The notes under the pieces: model-generated
Database searches by the model: none
What the model saw: only the letters and a program-made list of their open reading frames with translations
Told to the model about the DNA's origin: nothing
Translations under genes and position numbers: made by a program
Shown here: in pieces, positions 13,001 to 22,818 of the stretch
Numbering within the stretch: position 1 is the first letter of the stretch
How the letters are laid out: each line of letters starts with the position of its first letter
Origin: Melastoma dodecandrum
Lineage: Eukaryota; Streptophyta; Magnoliopsida; Myrtales; Melastomataceae
DNA: 64,000 bases
Assembly: GCA_029817715.1 (NCBI GenBank)
Contig: JARUPY010000602.1
Span: forward strand, 2,063,501 to 2,127,500
Reading direction: 5' to 3'

Positions 13001-13416
13001 CCGATGTCAAAAGGGCATCTTATTCCCAATCGCCATGGCTGTATTATCTGTTTGTTCTTTGTTTTGTTTCCGTTGGAGTCCACCGCACATGTCATGATTA
13101 GGGGACATAAGAATCCACCCCAAACCCAAGAGACTTTGTCTCGATTTCAACTGCTTGTGCATTTGACTTGGGTGATGATTATTTTAAGACGCGAGAGAGT
13201 GTTTCGTGATGTTGGTTGGCGCACTCAGGAAGTTGCAACGAAGGTGAGCCTCAACCCTCACCCTCATCCTGTTTTGGACTCATACGAAACCCCGTCTGAT
13301 GTTTACTATTAATATTTCTCAAAAGCTAATCACACACCCTCTTTGTCATGAATGGAGAGAGTTGCAAAAGGAGCTTCGAGACCAGTTGCTGTAAAACTCG
13401 TTAACATGATTCTTAA
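10008..13416. other. AHL 5' leader/promoter and intergenic DNA
   Basis: Directly above the AHL start lies its presumed 5' leader, with a GGA/CTC-rich run near 10081-10100. Beyond about 10.7 kb I see only AT-rich sequence, a short CCCGA repeat near 12385-12400 and a TGTC/TCTG run at 12970-12998. No coding frame has recognisable content. Confidence 0.45.
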
Positions 13417-14240
13417 CTAATAGGGTGGACGAGATGATATTGCAAACGTGGTAGGAAAGGGAGAACGTGACATGGGTACTGATAAAATTGATGAAAAGAG
13501 CCACCCCGCGATCAATTTCCAAACCCTCCATTTCAGCCACTCGGACGCGCAGTTGTCTATTAAGACTCGACCCACCAAAACACCGTCAAAGGTGGCTGCG
13601 ATGTATAACGAGTGCACGTGCTGTTTCATGCGATCCGATGGTTTTCTCAGCCAGTGCAGAGGGAAGCCAGATGGAAAAGAAGTGACCTTAGAGTCCAGGG
13701 TTTTACCTTTCGGCGCCTCCGACTTGTCGTTGCAGGCGAACTCCGCAGGAAATGTGAGAGCGTTACAGCACACAAGGGGCCCTTGTTCTGCGTTGAAGTC
13801 GCAGGGCCTGTCTCCTCGTAGAGTAGTGTAGTCGAAGCTTGAGCCCGGGTTTTCCGAGTAATCAGTAGACTCGACCCGTTCAGGCTCCGCGACTTGTTTC
13901 TCTGCGGCTTGGTTCCCTTCCGAGGGTGGCATCGCAGGGGTCATCCTAGGTCTTTTTTTGGCGTGACTTAGACGCCTTTCCTTTCTCTTTTGAGCCCTTA
14001 AGGGGGGCGCAACCTTCCTTCCACCTTCTGCCATTGAGACGAAGGGTTAAGGGCTTTGACGAATTTTGGTTTCTTAGAACCAAAAGGGAGTCGGCTTACC
14101 TCCACGAATCTGCCGTTGACTGGGTCATATCCCACCTGCACCGGAGTATTTTCTGGTCTATTCGAGGAAGGTTTGCTAGGGTTCGAATTACCTGTACCAT
14201 CGGGGCAGACAAGCTACTGTGCCAGAAATGCAAGCTGATC
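13417..14240 (-). pseudogene. Decayed Ty3/Gypsy-type retrotransposon gag-pol fragment (protease region)
   Basis: A minus-strand frame from 14034 to 13417 carries an LTFPAEF block and then KPSDRMKQHVHSLYIAAT followed by GRVLIDNCAS (about residues 131-164). This matches the layout at the start of the aspartic protease of plant Ty3/Gypsy polyproteins, where a PSxxMxxHxxxLYI segment precedes a V-L-V/I-D-N-G active-site motif. Here the active site reads D-N-C, so the catalytic glycine is lost, and the similarity stops a few residues later. Another minus frame between about 14205 and 14040 (DGTGNSNPSKPSS, then VQVGYDPVNGRFVEV) also reads like coding sequence and may be an upstream part of the same polyprotein. 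No reverse transcriptase, RNase H or integrase remains. Confidence 0.5.
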
Positions 14241-14428
14241 GCCCACAATCGGATACTTATTACCCAGCTCTGCACAGCATGCTGCGTCAACTATTTCTTG
14301 CGGCTGGTCGACTTGTCCGCAAAAGGGGAGATGCTGGTGAAAGGGGGACTTATGTTGACATGGCAAATAATTTTGGGCCTGGGCTTAGAACAGAAACCCA
14401 GTAATCACTCAAGTCACACTCCGAGTCG

Positions 14429-14800
14429 GCCCAAGATACAGTCGTCTAGGCCGACTCACGACGAAGTCGATTAGGTCGACCCATGACAAAGTCGACTAGG
14501 TCGACTTATGACGAAGTCGACTAAGTCGATTTATGAACGGAGTCGACTAGGTCGACTCACGACGAAGTCGATTAGGTCGACCCATGACAAAGTCGACTAG
14601 GTCGACTTATGACGAAGTCGACTAAGTCGATTTATGAACGGAGTCGACTAGGTCGACTCACGACGAAGGAATATGGTAATCAAAGTCAACCAAAATGACT
14701 CAACAGTAGCTAAGTCTACTAGTAGGGTCAAGTCGACGGAATTCTGGATAAGTCGACCAAGTCGGTCGTAGCCCGTACAGATCAGTCAAGTCGACAAGGT
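14429..14800. repeat. GTCGAC-rich tandem array with a 101-bp higher-order period
   Basis: The core at about 14455-14670 is built from units of 25, 25, 25 and 26 bases, each containing AAGTCGAYTARGTCGA or a close variant. The four-unit block repeats exactly every 101 bases: the same ACGAAG start occurs at 14461, 14562 and 14663. The two full 101-bp copies are virtually identical, implying a recent duplication of the block. Diverged AAGTCGAC units continue to about 14795. The recurring GTCGAC is a palindrome (a SalI site). It lies between the retrotransposon fragment and an LTR-like segment and may be element-internal. Confidence 0.85.
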
Positions 14801-14828
14801 TGGAATAAATTTATTCATTTTCAATCAC

Positions 14829-15476
14829 GTTTGTTAAGGATCGTAACTAATCATAATATCCAGGAACGTGATCCCATATATCAAGGAGGTTGTTGAGACA
14901 CTCCCACGATATTAGGGATCACGATCTATAACACGATCTGCAACACGATCTATCTGTTACATGTTAAACACGTACAAGTCCTCTATAAATAGCAGAGGAA
15001 TTTTTCAAGACGAGACACGACCATACGCAGCCAAAGCTCTGAAGTTTGTTCATCAACCTTAGGAATTAGATACCTTGACCCGGTTTATAGGTCAACTCCC
15101 CTTCCACCGACAGAGTGAGCTCGTAGGGCCTTTGCCGTCAACCCCCCGCCAGTGACACCACCGACGGAGTGAGCTCGTAGGGCCTTCGTCACAGCCTCCC
15201 GCCAGCGACCGCCACCGACGAAGCGAGCTTCCAAGGCCTTTGTCACAAGTTCTCCGCCGTCACAAGATTCCACATCGTTGTCACCACTTGCTCCCTTTTC
15301 GTTTTTTTTATGGCTGTAAGCCCCTGTTCTTAATTCGTCAAGATTGTAAGACTTGCATTCTGTTTGAATAAAATTGTGCATCTTCTTACTGACGACCACA
15401 ATCCAATTCATGTGAGTCATTTGCCAAATATTTCCGACGTGATCCGTTCTATATGCGAACACGGACACACGTCACA
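14829..15476 (+). mobile_element. LTR-like segment (possible solo LTR) with a 54-bp tandem repeat
   Basis: The segment begins TGTTAAGG and ends CACGTCACA, so it has the TG...CA form of an LTR. It contains a strong TATA box (CTCTATAAATAGCAG, 14981-14995) and an AATAAAATTG polyadenylation-like signal near 15366, in the order expected of an LTR read on the plus strand. Between them, starting at 15104, 15158 and 15212, are three copies of a 54-bp unit beginning CCACCGACRG/A and containing GAGCTYGTAGGGCC or variants. I could not find a matching five-base target duplication or a second LTR, so boundaries are provisional. The neighbouring protease fragment is on the opposite strand and probably belongs to a different element. 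Confidence 0.45.
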
Positions 15477-18400
15477 GAAATCATCAACTTACTCGTTTTG
15501 TTCTTAAAATAATGCCTCATAATTGATCGTCGGTCCGCCGTTCCATTCCATCCTATCAAACTCATTAATTTAAAGGGGGAGGAACAATCAGACATAAATA
15601 AACACTTGGTGATAATTGAATTGGGGTTCATGGGATTAGATGTTAGTTGAACCTTTACAAGCCTAAGCTTTAAAAGGAAGAAAAAGGAAACGAGTGTCTT
15701 TCTAATTCTTCCTTTTGCAAACCCTGGCCTGGCCTTTGCCTTTTAGTTTTCGGGCATATCTTAATAAACAGTGATGACATGAACAGCAGCAAGCATTGAA
15801 AAGGGAACCTTTCTATCTGTTCTTTTGCAAAGAAGGAAGACATGGGTGGGGGTGGGGAATAAATTTTAACTAAACCAGAGTTATGACAGTTTAAGTGTAA
15901 TGGGGTTTGGGTATATCTTACGCGTGTAACCGGGTGAGACTAAGGGTTGGTGTAAACTATTTTTTTTTTTTAAGTTCAAAAGAGATGTTCCGAAAGCGAG
16001 AGAAGAAGGGGGAATATGTGGGGTGTGTAAAAATGTTTTCTAATGTTAGGGAACGGTTGTCACGATGGTAGATCGGGGAGTGAGGGGATCAGAAAGGGAG
16101 AAAGGAGGTTTAATTAATAAATACGAGCATTGGAGTGAGGCATGTGAAGGGCACCCATCAAAGGAGGGCCTCGAATCTTGCCAAAACACGCACACACAAA
16201 GCGGTTAAGATAAAAGAAAGTAATCGAATGCAACGCATGTTTCTTCCAGCTTTCCGGGTTTGTAGAACCGACGAGACTTAAAACTAAAGACTTCCTTTTT
16301 TATGTTTTAGATGGGATCATCTTTCATTCACATCCACACACACACCCCTTGTTTTTCTACAGGGTCCAAAGCACAAAGACGGCATGCCCTATCTCCACCA
16401 GTTTGGTCTCTCACCACCACTCCTCCACATTCTCTTCTCTCTCACGTACGCACAAAGGCGCACGCTTACGCTTACCAAGGACACACCGCAGCTTTCCTTT
16501 CCCTTAGGAAAAAAGGGGGGGCTCTTACAACAAGAATCAGCTTTCAGACCATCACATGTTGGAGTGGGGGTGCGCCACTTTCATTTGACTACACCCTTCT
16601 AGGGCTTCATTCGCCAACAACTGTCCATATTCATCAATGGGACCCTAATCATATCCTGTCGAGGCACGACTAATCCCCACGGAGCGGGCTTCGTTCGCTT
16701 TTGGGGAACGGAAGGAAAGATGTTAACTACATGTTTCATCCTGAATGATTAGATTAGCTGCAAATGTCGGGGGGTGCAATTTACAAAAACAAGGGAGAGG
16801 GGGGGGGGACCGAACTAAACTTTTTGGGTTTCTGTGGTTGATTAGATGCTAAGCAACCGGACAAATCACGTTCGAGAGCTTTGGCCTCGTGATTGTATTA
16901 GTTGGCTTTAAAGAATCTCTTCTTCTTTTCTTTATTTTGGGGGGTGTTCATTAAGGTGCGTTAAGCACTAGGTTAACAGAATGGTGTCTCGGATTAAGTA
17001 AATAACTAGTTTCTCATCCATTTGATTACGTTGTCACTTAGATAAAAATATAAATGGAACCTTGAAACTCGAATAGCGGATAACACATGGGGTCTTTATC
17101 CGGAGGGGTACTTTCGTTCGAAATCTTTTTGTCCGACGGAACAAATTTGTATCTAATGTTAGAATTTTATTCGAGGTTACTTTCACCTAAAAAACTAGCA
17201 GTTATATGAAGAATCTCAACCCTTTATATGCATTTGACTAGACTTATTTATCCGACCATGGGATTATTTCCTAACATTTACCGAAACAAAGTCGCGGTCA
17301 AAGTAGGAAAAGCAACGATGTAGCAAGTAATGGAGCTCACTGTTCCCCATGCACCTCGTACTAATCATCCACAGTCAATATAATTCCACTACCACTCCCC
17401 CCACTTAGTTTGCTAACTTAAACAAATTCATCATGTGGATTCGAGTACAAAAAGAAGCCAACAACATGATAACATCACTTAAACTCTTAGTTTATGTTAT
17501 AACTTCCTCCAAATCTCTCCTCCAACACGACGGGAGTTTTTCAAGTGTAATAATTATGTATGTCGAACTCAAACTATAAGCCAATCCCTTTGTCGGCACA
17601 CTTCTCCTCGTCATTGGAAGTTGCGTGTCCGTGCTATGTGGAACAAAGTAATAACGAAATAATAAACGGTCGATTCGATTGTTACATATAATCTCCTGCC
17701 TCTTAAAGTACAAACTTCAACCTTATGATAATAATAATAATAAATCTAAGGAACAAAAGGCTATTAAAAATGAGAGGATATATTAAACAGTCCTCTTATT
17801 GCATGTACATAAATATATGTGAAGGGCTCATCCACTTAAATAGAGAAATGGGTCTTAATTATGGTTCATCCACTAGTGGTTCATGGGCCTATTGCTTCGA
17901 AATAAACTATGGGCCTGCCGCTTTTTCAGGCCCGGAAAAATACCGGCGTGCTTGATCACTTGTCTCGTATGTTTCTTATTGGCAACGAACATCTTCACAA
18001 AGATTTCATTCCCAATTGATACACTCGGGCATGGCTTCTTTTTGGCTGTTCAAAGCTAATCGATGATCTTATATTCGTTTTTAAAGACGAAGGTCAATTA
18101 AAGCCGAACCACTATAAAAAAAATCATTGTGTTAATTTTCGTAGCACTACGATCAATACCGAGTGACAATGACAACGATCAAATCCTCATATCTAAGGTA
18201 CGGTTTGCTATACGACGTAGTTCTTACGTCTTGAATAAAGACGTATTCGCTTACTTATATTCCGGCGGTGTTCGAATGCTCGAGAAGATGGCGAAAATTG
18301 TCAAATAATAATTTAACCCGCTGTTAGTACCCTAAAAGGGACTGACAGTTTTGCTCGTAGGAAACATGAAGGTGGAACAACGAGAGTCTTATGGGGGGGA

Positions 18401-18670
18401 GGGGAAGTCGCTCGAGCTTACTATAAAAAGAAAGGGAGGAAGGACAAGGCTTTGGATTGTGTGCGAGGTCGAAACTCGTCAGGACTATAAATGGTGGTTT
18501 TCCCCGTTGGAAAAAGATTGAATCCTGTCGTAGACATTAAATTTTTGTTTATAGTGTCATTATAATATATGGGTCCCATAATAACTCTAATTCGTATGGA
18601 TTGTAAATAGGCCATAAACACTAAATTCATGAAATGGCAAGCATTCGGGCCATGAATGAAGGGAAGGCTC
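15477..18670. other. Intergenic DNA without recognised features
   Basis: AT-rich sequence with short microsatellites (for example ATA repeats at 17725-17742 and a G run at 16797-16809). A 120-codon plus frame at 16311-16673 is His/Thr/Ser-rich without a recognisable domain and is most likely fortuitous. Confidence 0.4.
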
Positions 18671-18678
18671 AACTCATG

Positions 18679-19257
18679 TATCTTATAAGTTCACAAAATG
18701 GTTACAAGCCCAACCCAAACATAATTATTTTGGACCAAACTAAACCCAAGTTCAAGCCTGGCCCATGGACCAGTCCACGGGAAGCTACCTAATATGAGAT
18801 TATCGGCTTCCTAATTTAAATTAGCCCTAGAGTTCTATAAATAGAGATATCCTCAAGGCATAACACATCATACACACACATAGGTGGAGAGAAAACTCTC
18901 GCCGCCTCCCGCTTGCCGAAGCTCACGTCCTGAGGTTCTGCTGGATCACGCCCATAGTCCCCGACGACTTCATCAAGCTACCAAAGTATTGTCGGATCAC
19001 GCCCATAAGCCCCGACAACTTCATCAATATTTCATCCCGAAGTTCTGCTGAAATTCTGCCAGAGTTCAAGATCATGTTATTCTTCGAGGATCGAAACAGA
19101 AGATTCATGTGCTTCATCCGTGACTAGAGACAGAAGCCGCTACATTTTCATACGACAATTTGTGCGTTGATATTTCTCCGTGAGATTTTAGTATTCACCA
19201 ATAAAGCTCTGAATCCGGTGGTTTCGTTGTGGTTCACACACACAGAGACGCACTATC
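18679..19257 (+). mobile_element. Second LTR-like segment (Copia-like, provisional)
   Basis: The sequence carries a TATA box in the typical LTR context AGTTCTATAAATAGAG (about 18831-18846). This is followed by a CATACACACACAT stretch and two copies of a roughly 40-base unit (GGATCACGCCCATAR, then CCCCGAC and ACTTCATCA) near 18940-18975 and 18992-19027. An AATAAAGCTC signal occurs near 19200. This order (TATA, leader, poly-A signal) resembles a plant LTR in plus orientation. I cannot identify terminal dinucleotides with a target duplication and see no coding domains nearby, so it may be a solo or truncated LTR. Confidence 0.35.
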
Positions 19258-20731
19258 AAAAAATAATGGGATTGCCAAAGGAGGTAGGGAGGGAGGGACA
19301 CGCTTGTTCCCCACTCCCCCCTCCTCTCCCAAAATCTCTTCCTTCCTCCTCATTCGCCTTTTGCTCGCTTCTTACATGTTGATACGAGAAAGAACAGTCC
19401 CACCACCCCAGCATTGCCCGGCTGAGATTTTGAAGTTCAAGATGGAGAGAACAGTGAGGTACAACACCCAATCATGCTTGGAAAGTTGTCGTTTTCTTTT
19501 CGTAATCAAAAGCACCAGAGTTTATGGAGGAAAAGGTCGTATCAGTATCAAGCACTAGTTTAGTTGGGTAGTGGGAGTACAAAGAAATCCAATTATTGAA
19601 TATCATATCACCCGCAGATCAGATCATTTGGGGGGGGAGGAGAGTCGTGGTGGGGTTTGGTAATTCCCAAAAACAAACGTGGGGAGGGGAAGAAGATGTG
19701 CATCTGATCCAGATTTTATGTTGCCTACTTTTGATTCCTAGAAACATATACGTGATTCCTGATAATTTATGTTCCTTGTTTTCAGAAATATTTCGCTGTG
19801 TCGTAGCAGTTCCGCAAAACCCTTCCTGTAATACAGCAAAGCACCGCTTTCTAAACAACCTGATGACATGTAATATGAAGGCACGAATTCCTCTGGTCGC
19901 GGAATATCAATCCTTCTAACTAATCGAGGAAATACCATTGTGCGGCACTAGCTTTACATTTTTTTGGATCCAGGGGATCCTATTCCTTGGATCCCAAAAT
20001 GGAAAGGCACCTGAGAATAAATGCTCCTTTTATGCACAGGGAGTTCAGTTAACTCGGGGAGAAGCTTCTGAAATGTGGGTTGATGGGTTTAGGGGTGATT
20101 TCAGACAAGTTTTAGCAGACGACAGCGGTGGCTGTGTCCATATCCAAATCCACAATGTCCGATCTTTTGACTGTCGTAAAAAAGATGGGGATCCTCCTCA
20201 TCCTCATGAATGTTTTGGGAATGATTTTGGGGGGGCTGAGTGGGATTCATTGTCAAACCGCATTTAACGAGGCAACTTGTCGTCTTTTGCATACTTTCTC
20301 GTATTTCCCTTCTTTTCTTTTGCGTGGCCTGGTGTTAGCTGCACGTAACTAATTCTTTAAAACATCAGTATCCATTGCTTTTTCGGAGTTTTGGTTTCAA
20401 ATTTGAAAAATATTTAGATAATAATTTTTAAAATTTTATAAATAATTTCTTAAATAATGAAATTCAAAATCATGTTTTTTAAGTTTAAGAAATTAATATT
20501 TAAAATACCGAATTTCGAGACAAAAGCATGTCTTGTCTATTGCATAATTAGCTCGTAAACACCCAATGAAAGAAATGTTGCCCCGTCACGACACTCATCC
20601 CACTTTGAGTACCATGTAGTCCTAAAAGATTTCCTCCTAACTACCAACGACATGTGCATGACCTCGGTCGCCTCAGCTTTTTAATTCACACTGTCCATCT
20701 TCCGACCTTCTCCCATCAATCCCACGGGACG
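19258..20731. other. Intergenic DNA and MATE promoter
   Basis: Several 60-110 codon frames occur here (for example plus 19938-20267), none with recognisable content. The last 150 bases before 20732 would be the 5' leader of the MATE gene. The AT-rich tract at 20400-20520 is unremarkable. Confidence 0.4.
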
Positions 20732-22198
20732 ATGGAATTGGGGATGCTGGACAACGAAGGAGCCGAGGGACGGCCATCTAGCTTAGCGAGGGACGTGATA
20801 TTGGAGCTCAGAATCCAGGGAGGCATGGCGATCCCGCTTTCGGCGATGAATTTGACGTGGTTTGCCAAGCTGGCCGTCACGACGGCCTTCCTCGGCAGGC
20901 TCGGGGAGCTCCAGCTGGCGGGCGGCACGCTCGGGTTCACCTTCGCGAACGTCACGGGATTCTCGGTCCTGAACGGGCTGTGCAGCGCCATGGAGCCGAT
21001 ATGTGGCCAGGCCTACGGAGCTAAAAACTATCGGCTCCTCCGCAAGACCCTCTTCATGGCGATCGCACTTCTAATCGTGGCTTCGTTGCCGATATCTCTG
21101 TTGTGGCTCAGCACGGAAAAGGTGATGATCCACTTTGGCCAGCAGCCGGAGATCTCAGTTGTCGCCCGGAATTACTTGTTTTATCTCCTTCCCAGCCTCG
21201 TGATCACTTCATTCCTCTGCCCATTGAAGGCTTATTTGAGCTCTCAGGGGAATACTCTGCCGATACTACTCTGCTCGGCCGTGGCGTGCGCCTGTCATGT
21301 GCCGATCAACATTATGCTCACCAGGGGGAGAGGCCTGGTAGGTGTTTCGATAGCGATATGGGTGAGCGACCTGATTGCAACTGTATTGCTCGGGATGTAT
21401 GTCGCCATTTCCGAGTGGAGGAAGGGTGATTGGAGTTGGTGGAACAAGGATGAGGGTTGTGGGGACCAGTGGCTTGGCAACTGGGTTCGAATGCTGAAGC
21501 TCAGCGGCCCATGCTGCCTGACAACATGCCTAGAGTGGTGGTGCTGGGAGATCCTCATTCTGATCTCCGGGAGACTCCCAAATCCGAAGCAGTCCCTTGG
21601 CGTGCTCGCAATCGTCCTCAACTTTGATTACCTCCTCTACTCGGTGATGCTATCTCTAGCAACCTGCGCGTCCGTCCGTGTCTCCAACGAGCTCGGAGCC
21701 AATAGGCCGGACCTCTCCCGCCGTGCGGCCAACGTGTCGTTGACTGTAGGTCTATTCTCCGGCCTCGCAGGCGGGGCAGTGATGGTGGCCTCGAGAGGGG
21801 CATGGGGTAGGCTCTACAGCCATGAACAGGGGACCATAACAGCCGTGAAAAGGGCGATGCTGTTAATGGCGGCACTGGAGGTGGTGAATTTCCCGGTAGC
21901 GGTATGCGGGGGGGTAGTAAGGGGAACAGCGAGGCCGTGGCTGGCAATGTACGGGAACCTGGGGGGTTTCTACCTGGTGGCGATGCCGTTGGGGGTGTTA
22001 TTGGCGTTCGAGGCAGGGATGGGACTGGGGGGGCTGCTGATGGGCTTCCTGGTGGGAGTGTCGGCCTGCCTGGTGTTGCTGTTGGTGTTCATCTGGAGGA
22101 TTAACTGGGCCGGCGAAGCAGAGAAGGCGAGGTCGCGCACTAACTGCGAAGCCGGGGACGATTCCAAGTCGGATCAGGCAGGTTCGGCGATTAGCTGA
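20732..22198 (+). CDS. DTX56: MATE-family transporter (DTX56/RHC1-like, DTX48-56 clade)
   Basis: A single-exon frame gives 488 residues from the ATG at 20732 (MELGMLDNEG). The frame stays open upstream but that stretch has no ATG. About twelve membrane helices are visible. The MatE repeats show NLTWFAKL with LGRLGELQLAGGTL in helices 1-2, EPICGQAYGAKN after helix 3, and the SNELGANRP block in the second half. These are hallmarks of plant DTX antiporters that export organic anions or alkaloid-like solutes, usually with proton exchange. Intronless genes and the EWWCWE motif fit the DTX48-56 clade. The choice of DTX56 (RHC1, implicated in CO2-controlled stomatal closure) rests on length and on its Arabidopsis neighbour AHL24 having a counterpart here 11 kb away. 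The C-terminus is a hydrophilic tail of about 35 residues. Confidence 0.85.
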   Translation: MELGMLDNEGAEGRPSSLARDVILELRIQGGMAIPLSAMNLTWFAKLAVTTAFLGRLGELQLAGGTLGFTFANVTGFSVLNGLCSAMEPICGQAYGAKNYRLLRKTLFMAIALLIVASLPISLLWLSTEKVMIHFGQQPEISVVARNYLFYLLPSLVITSFLCPLKAYLSSQGNTLPILLCSAVACACHVPINIMLTRGRGLVGVSIAIWVSDLIATVLLGMYVAISEWRKGDWSWWNKDEGCGDQWLGNWVRMLKLSGPCCLTTCLEWWCWEILILISGRLPNPKQSLGVLAIVLNFDYLLYSVMLSLATCASVRVSNELGANRPDLSRRAANVSLTVGLFSGLAGGAVMVASRGAWGRLYSHEQGTITAVKRAMLLMAALEVVNFPVAVCGGVVRGTARPWLAMYGNLGGFYLVAMPLGVLLAFEAGMGLGGLLMGFLVGVSACLVLLLVFIWRINWAGEAEKARSRTNCEAGDDSKSDQAGSAIS

Positions 22199-22818
22199 AG
22201 TAATCAAAGGACATTCCGCCTCTCTTGTAAACCAAAAAAAGGCCTAAAAAATTGGGCCGATTTCCGAAGGCCCAAAAGCCGATTTTAGGTTTAAAAAGCA
22301 TCCCCGATTGGGTTGGGGTGGGGTTGCAAGCAGCATCCATTCAATTGTGTTGTCCTGACAAGAACAACAGCTGGCGGCGTCTCTAAGTATCCGGTTGCCC
22401 CCCCCCCCCAACCGGGGTCTTAATTTTGAGTCCGGATAACGCAGACAGCACACTCTCTCACACACACTCATGAAGTCAACCGACACGTGTCCTCCCGGTC
22501 ATTTTCTTACCTATTTTTGAAGCATTGAACATCCCCCCGCACTCCGAAACTGATTTATTTTATATATTTATATGTGTGTATGAAAAAGAGGAGCCGGAAT
22601 CCCCGTCATTTTTTACAGAGACCAAACCAAACAGACCGACAGCCGGGGCAGAGCGGAAGAGGCCGTGCTTTCCGCTTTTCTCTTGGTATATTACTAACTC
22701 TACTTACTACCACACCGACGGACGCCCGACAACGTTGGGGGGGAGGAGAGGGGGATTCCTCTAAAGGGGCATAAGAGAAAGCCAAGCCCCTAGACACAGA
22801 CAGGGAGACACAGTTCAA
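22199..22818. other. MATE 3' UTR and ACR8 promoter
   Basis: The first part should be the MATE 3' UTR. A C10-11 homopolymer lies near 22398-22408. A TATA-like run (TTATATATTTATATG) around 22557-22573 is suitably placed for a start of ACR8 transcription near 22.6 kb, giving a leader of about 220 bases. CA/TC-rich sequence precedes the ACR8 start. Confidence 0.4.

Noticed and set aside
13417..14034. 205-codon minus frame as a host gene
   Set aside because: Its only recognisable part is a retrotransposon protease motif with a broken active site, and similarity ends abruptly.
15085..15468. 127-codon minus frame with repeated VTKALxAxxVGG peptide
   Set aside because: It is the antisense reading of a 54-bp tandem repeat within an LTR-like segment; the repeat explains the open frame.
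16311..16673. 120-codon plus frame
   Set aside because: Low-complexity His/Thr/Ser composition, no domain, and no splice or promoter context.
20654..20731. Upstream extension of the MATE protein by 26 codons
   Set aside because: The extension begins with GTG and has no ATG; the ATG at 20732 gives the length expected of the family.
21618..21947. 109-codon minus frame inside the MATE gene
   Set aside because: It is an antisense shadow of the GC-rich coding exon with no domain of its own.
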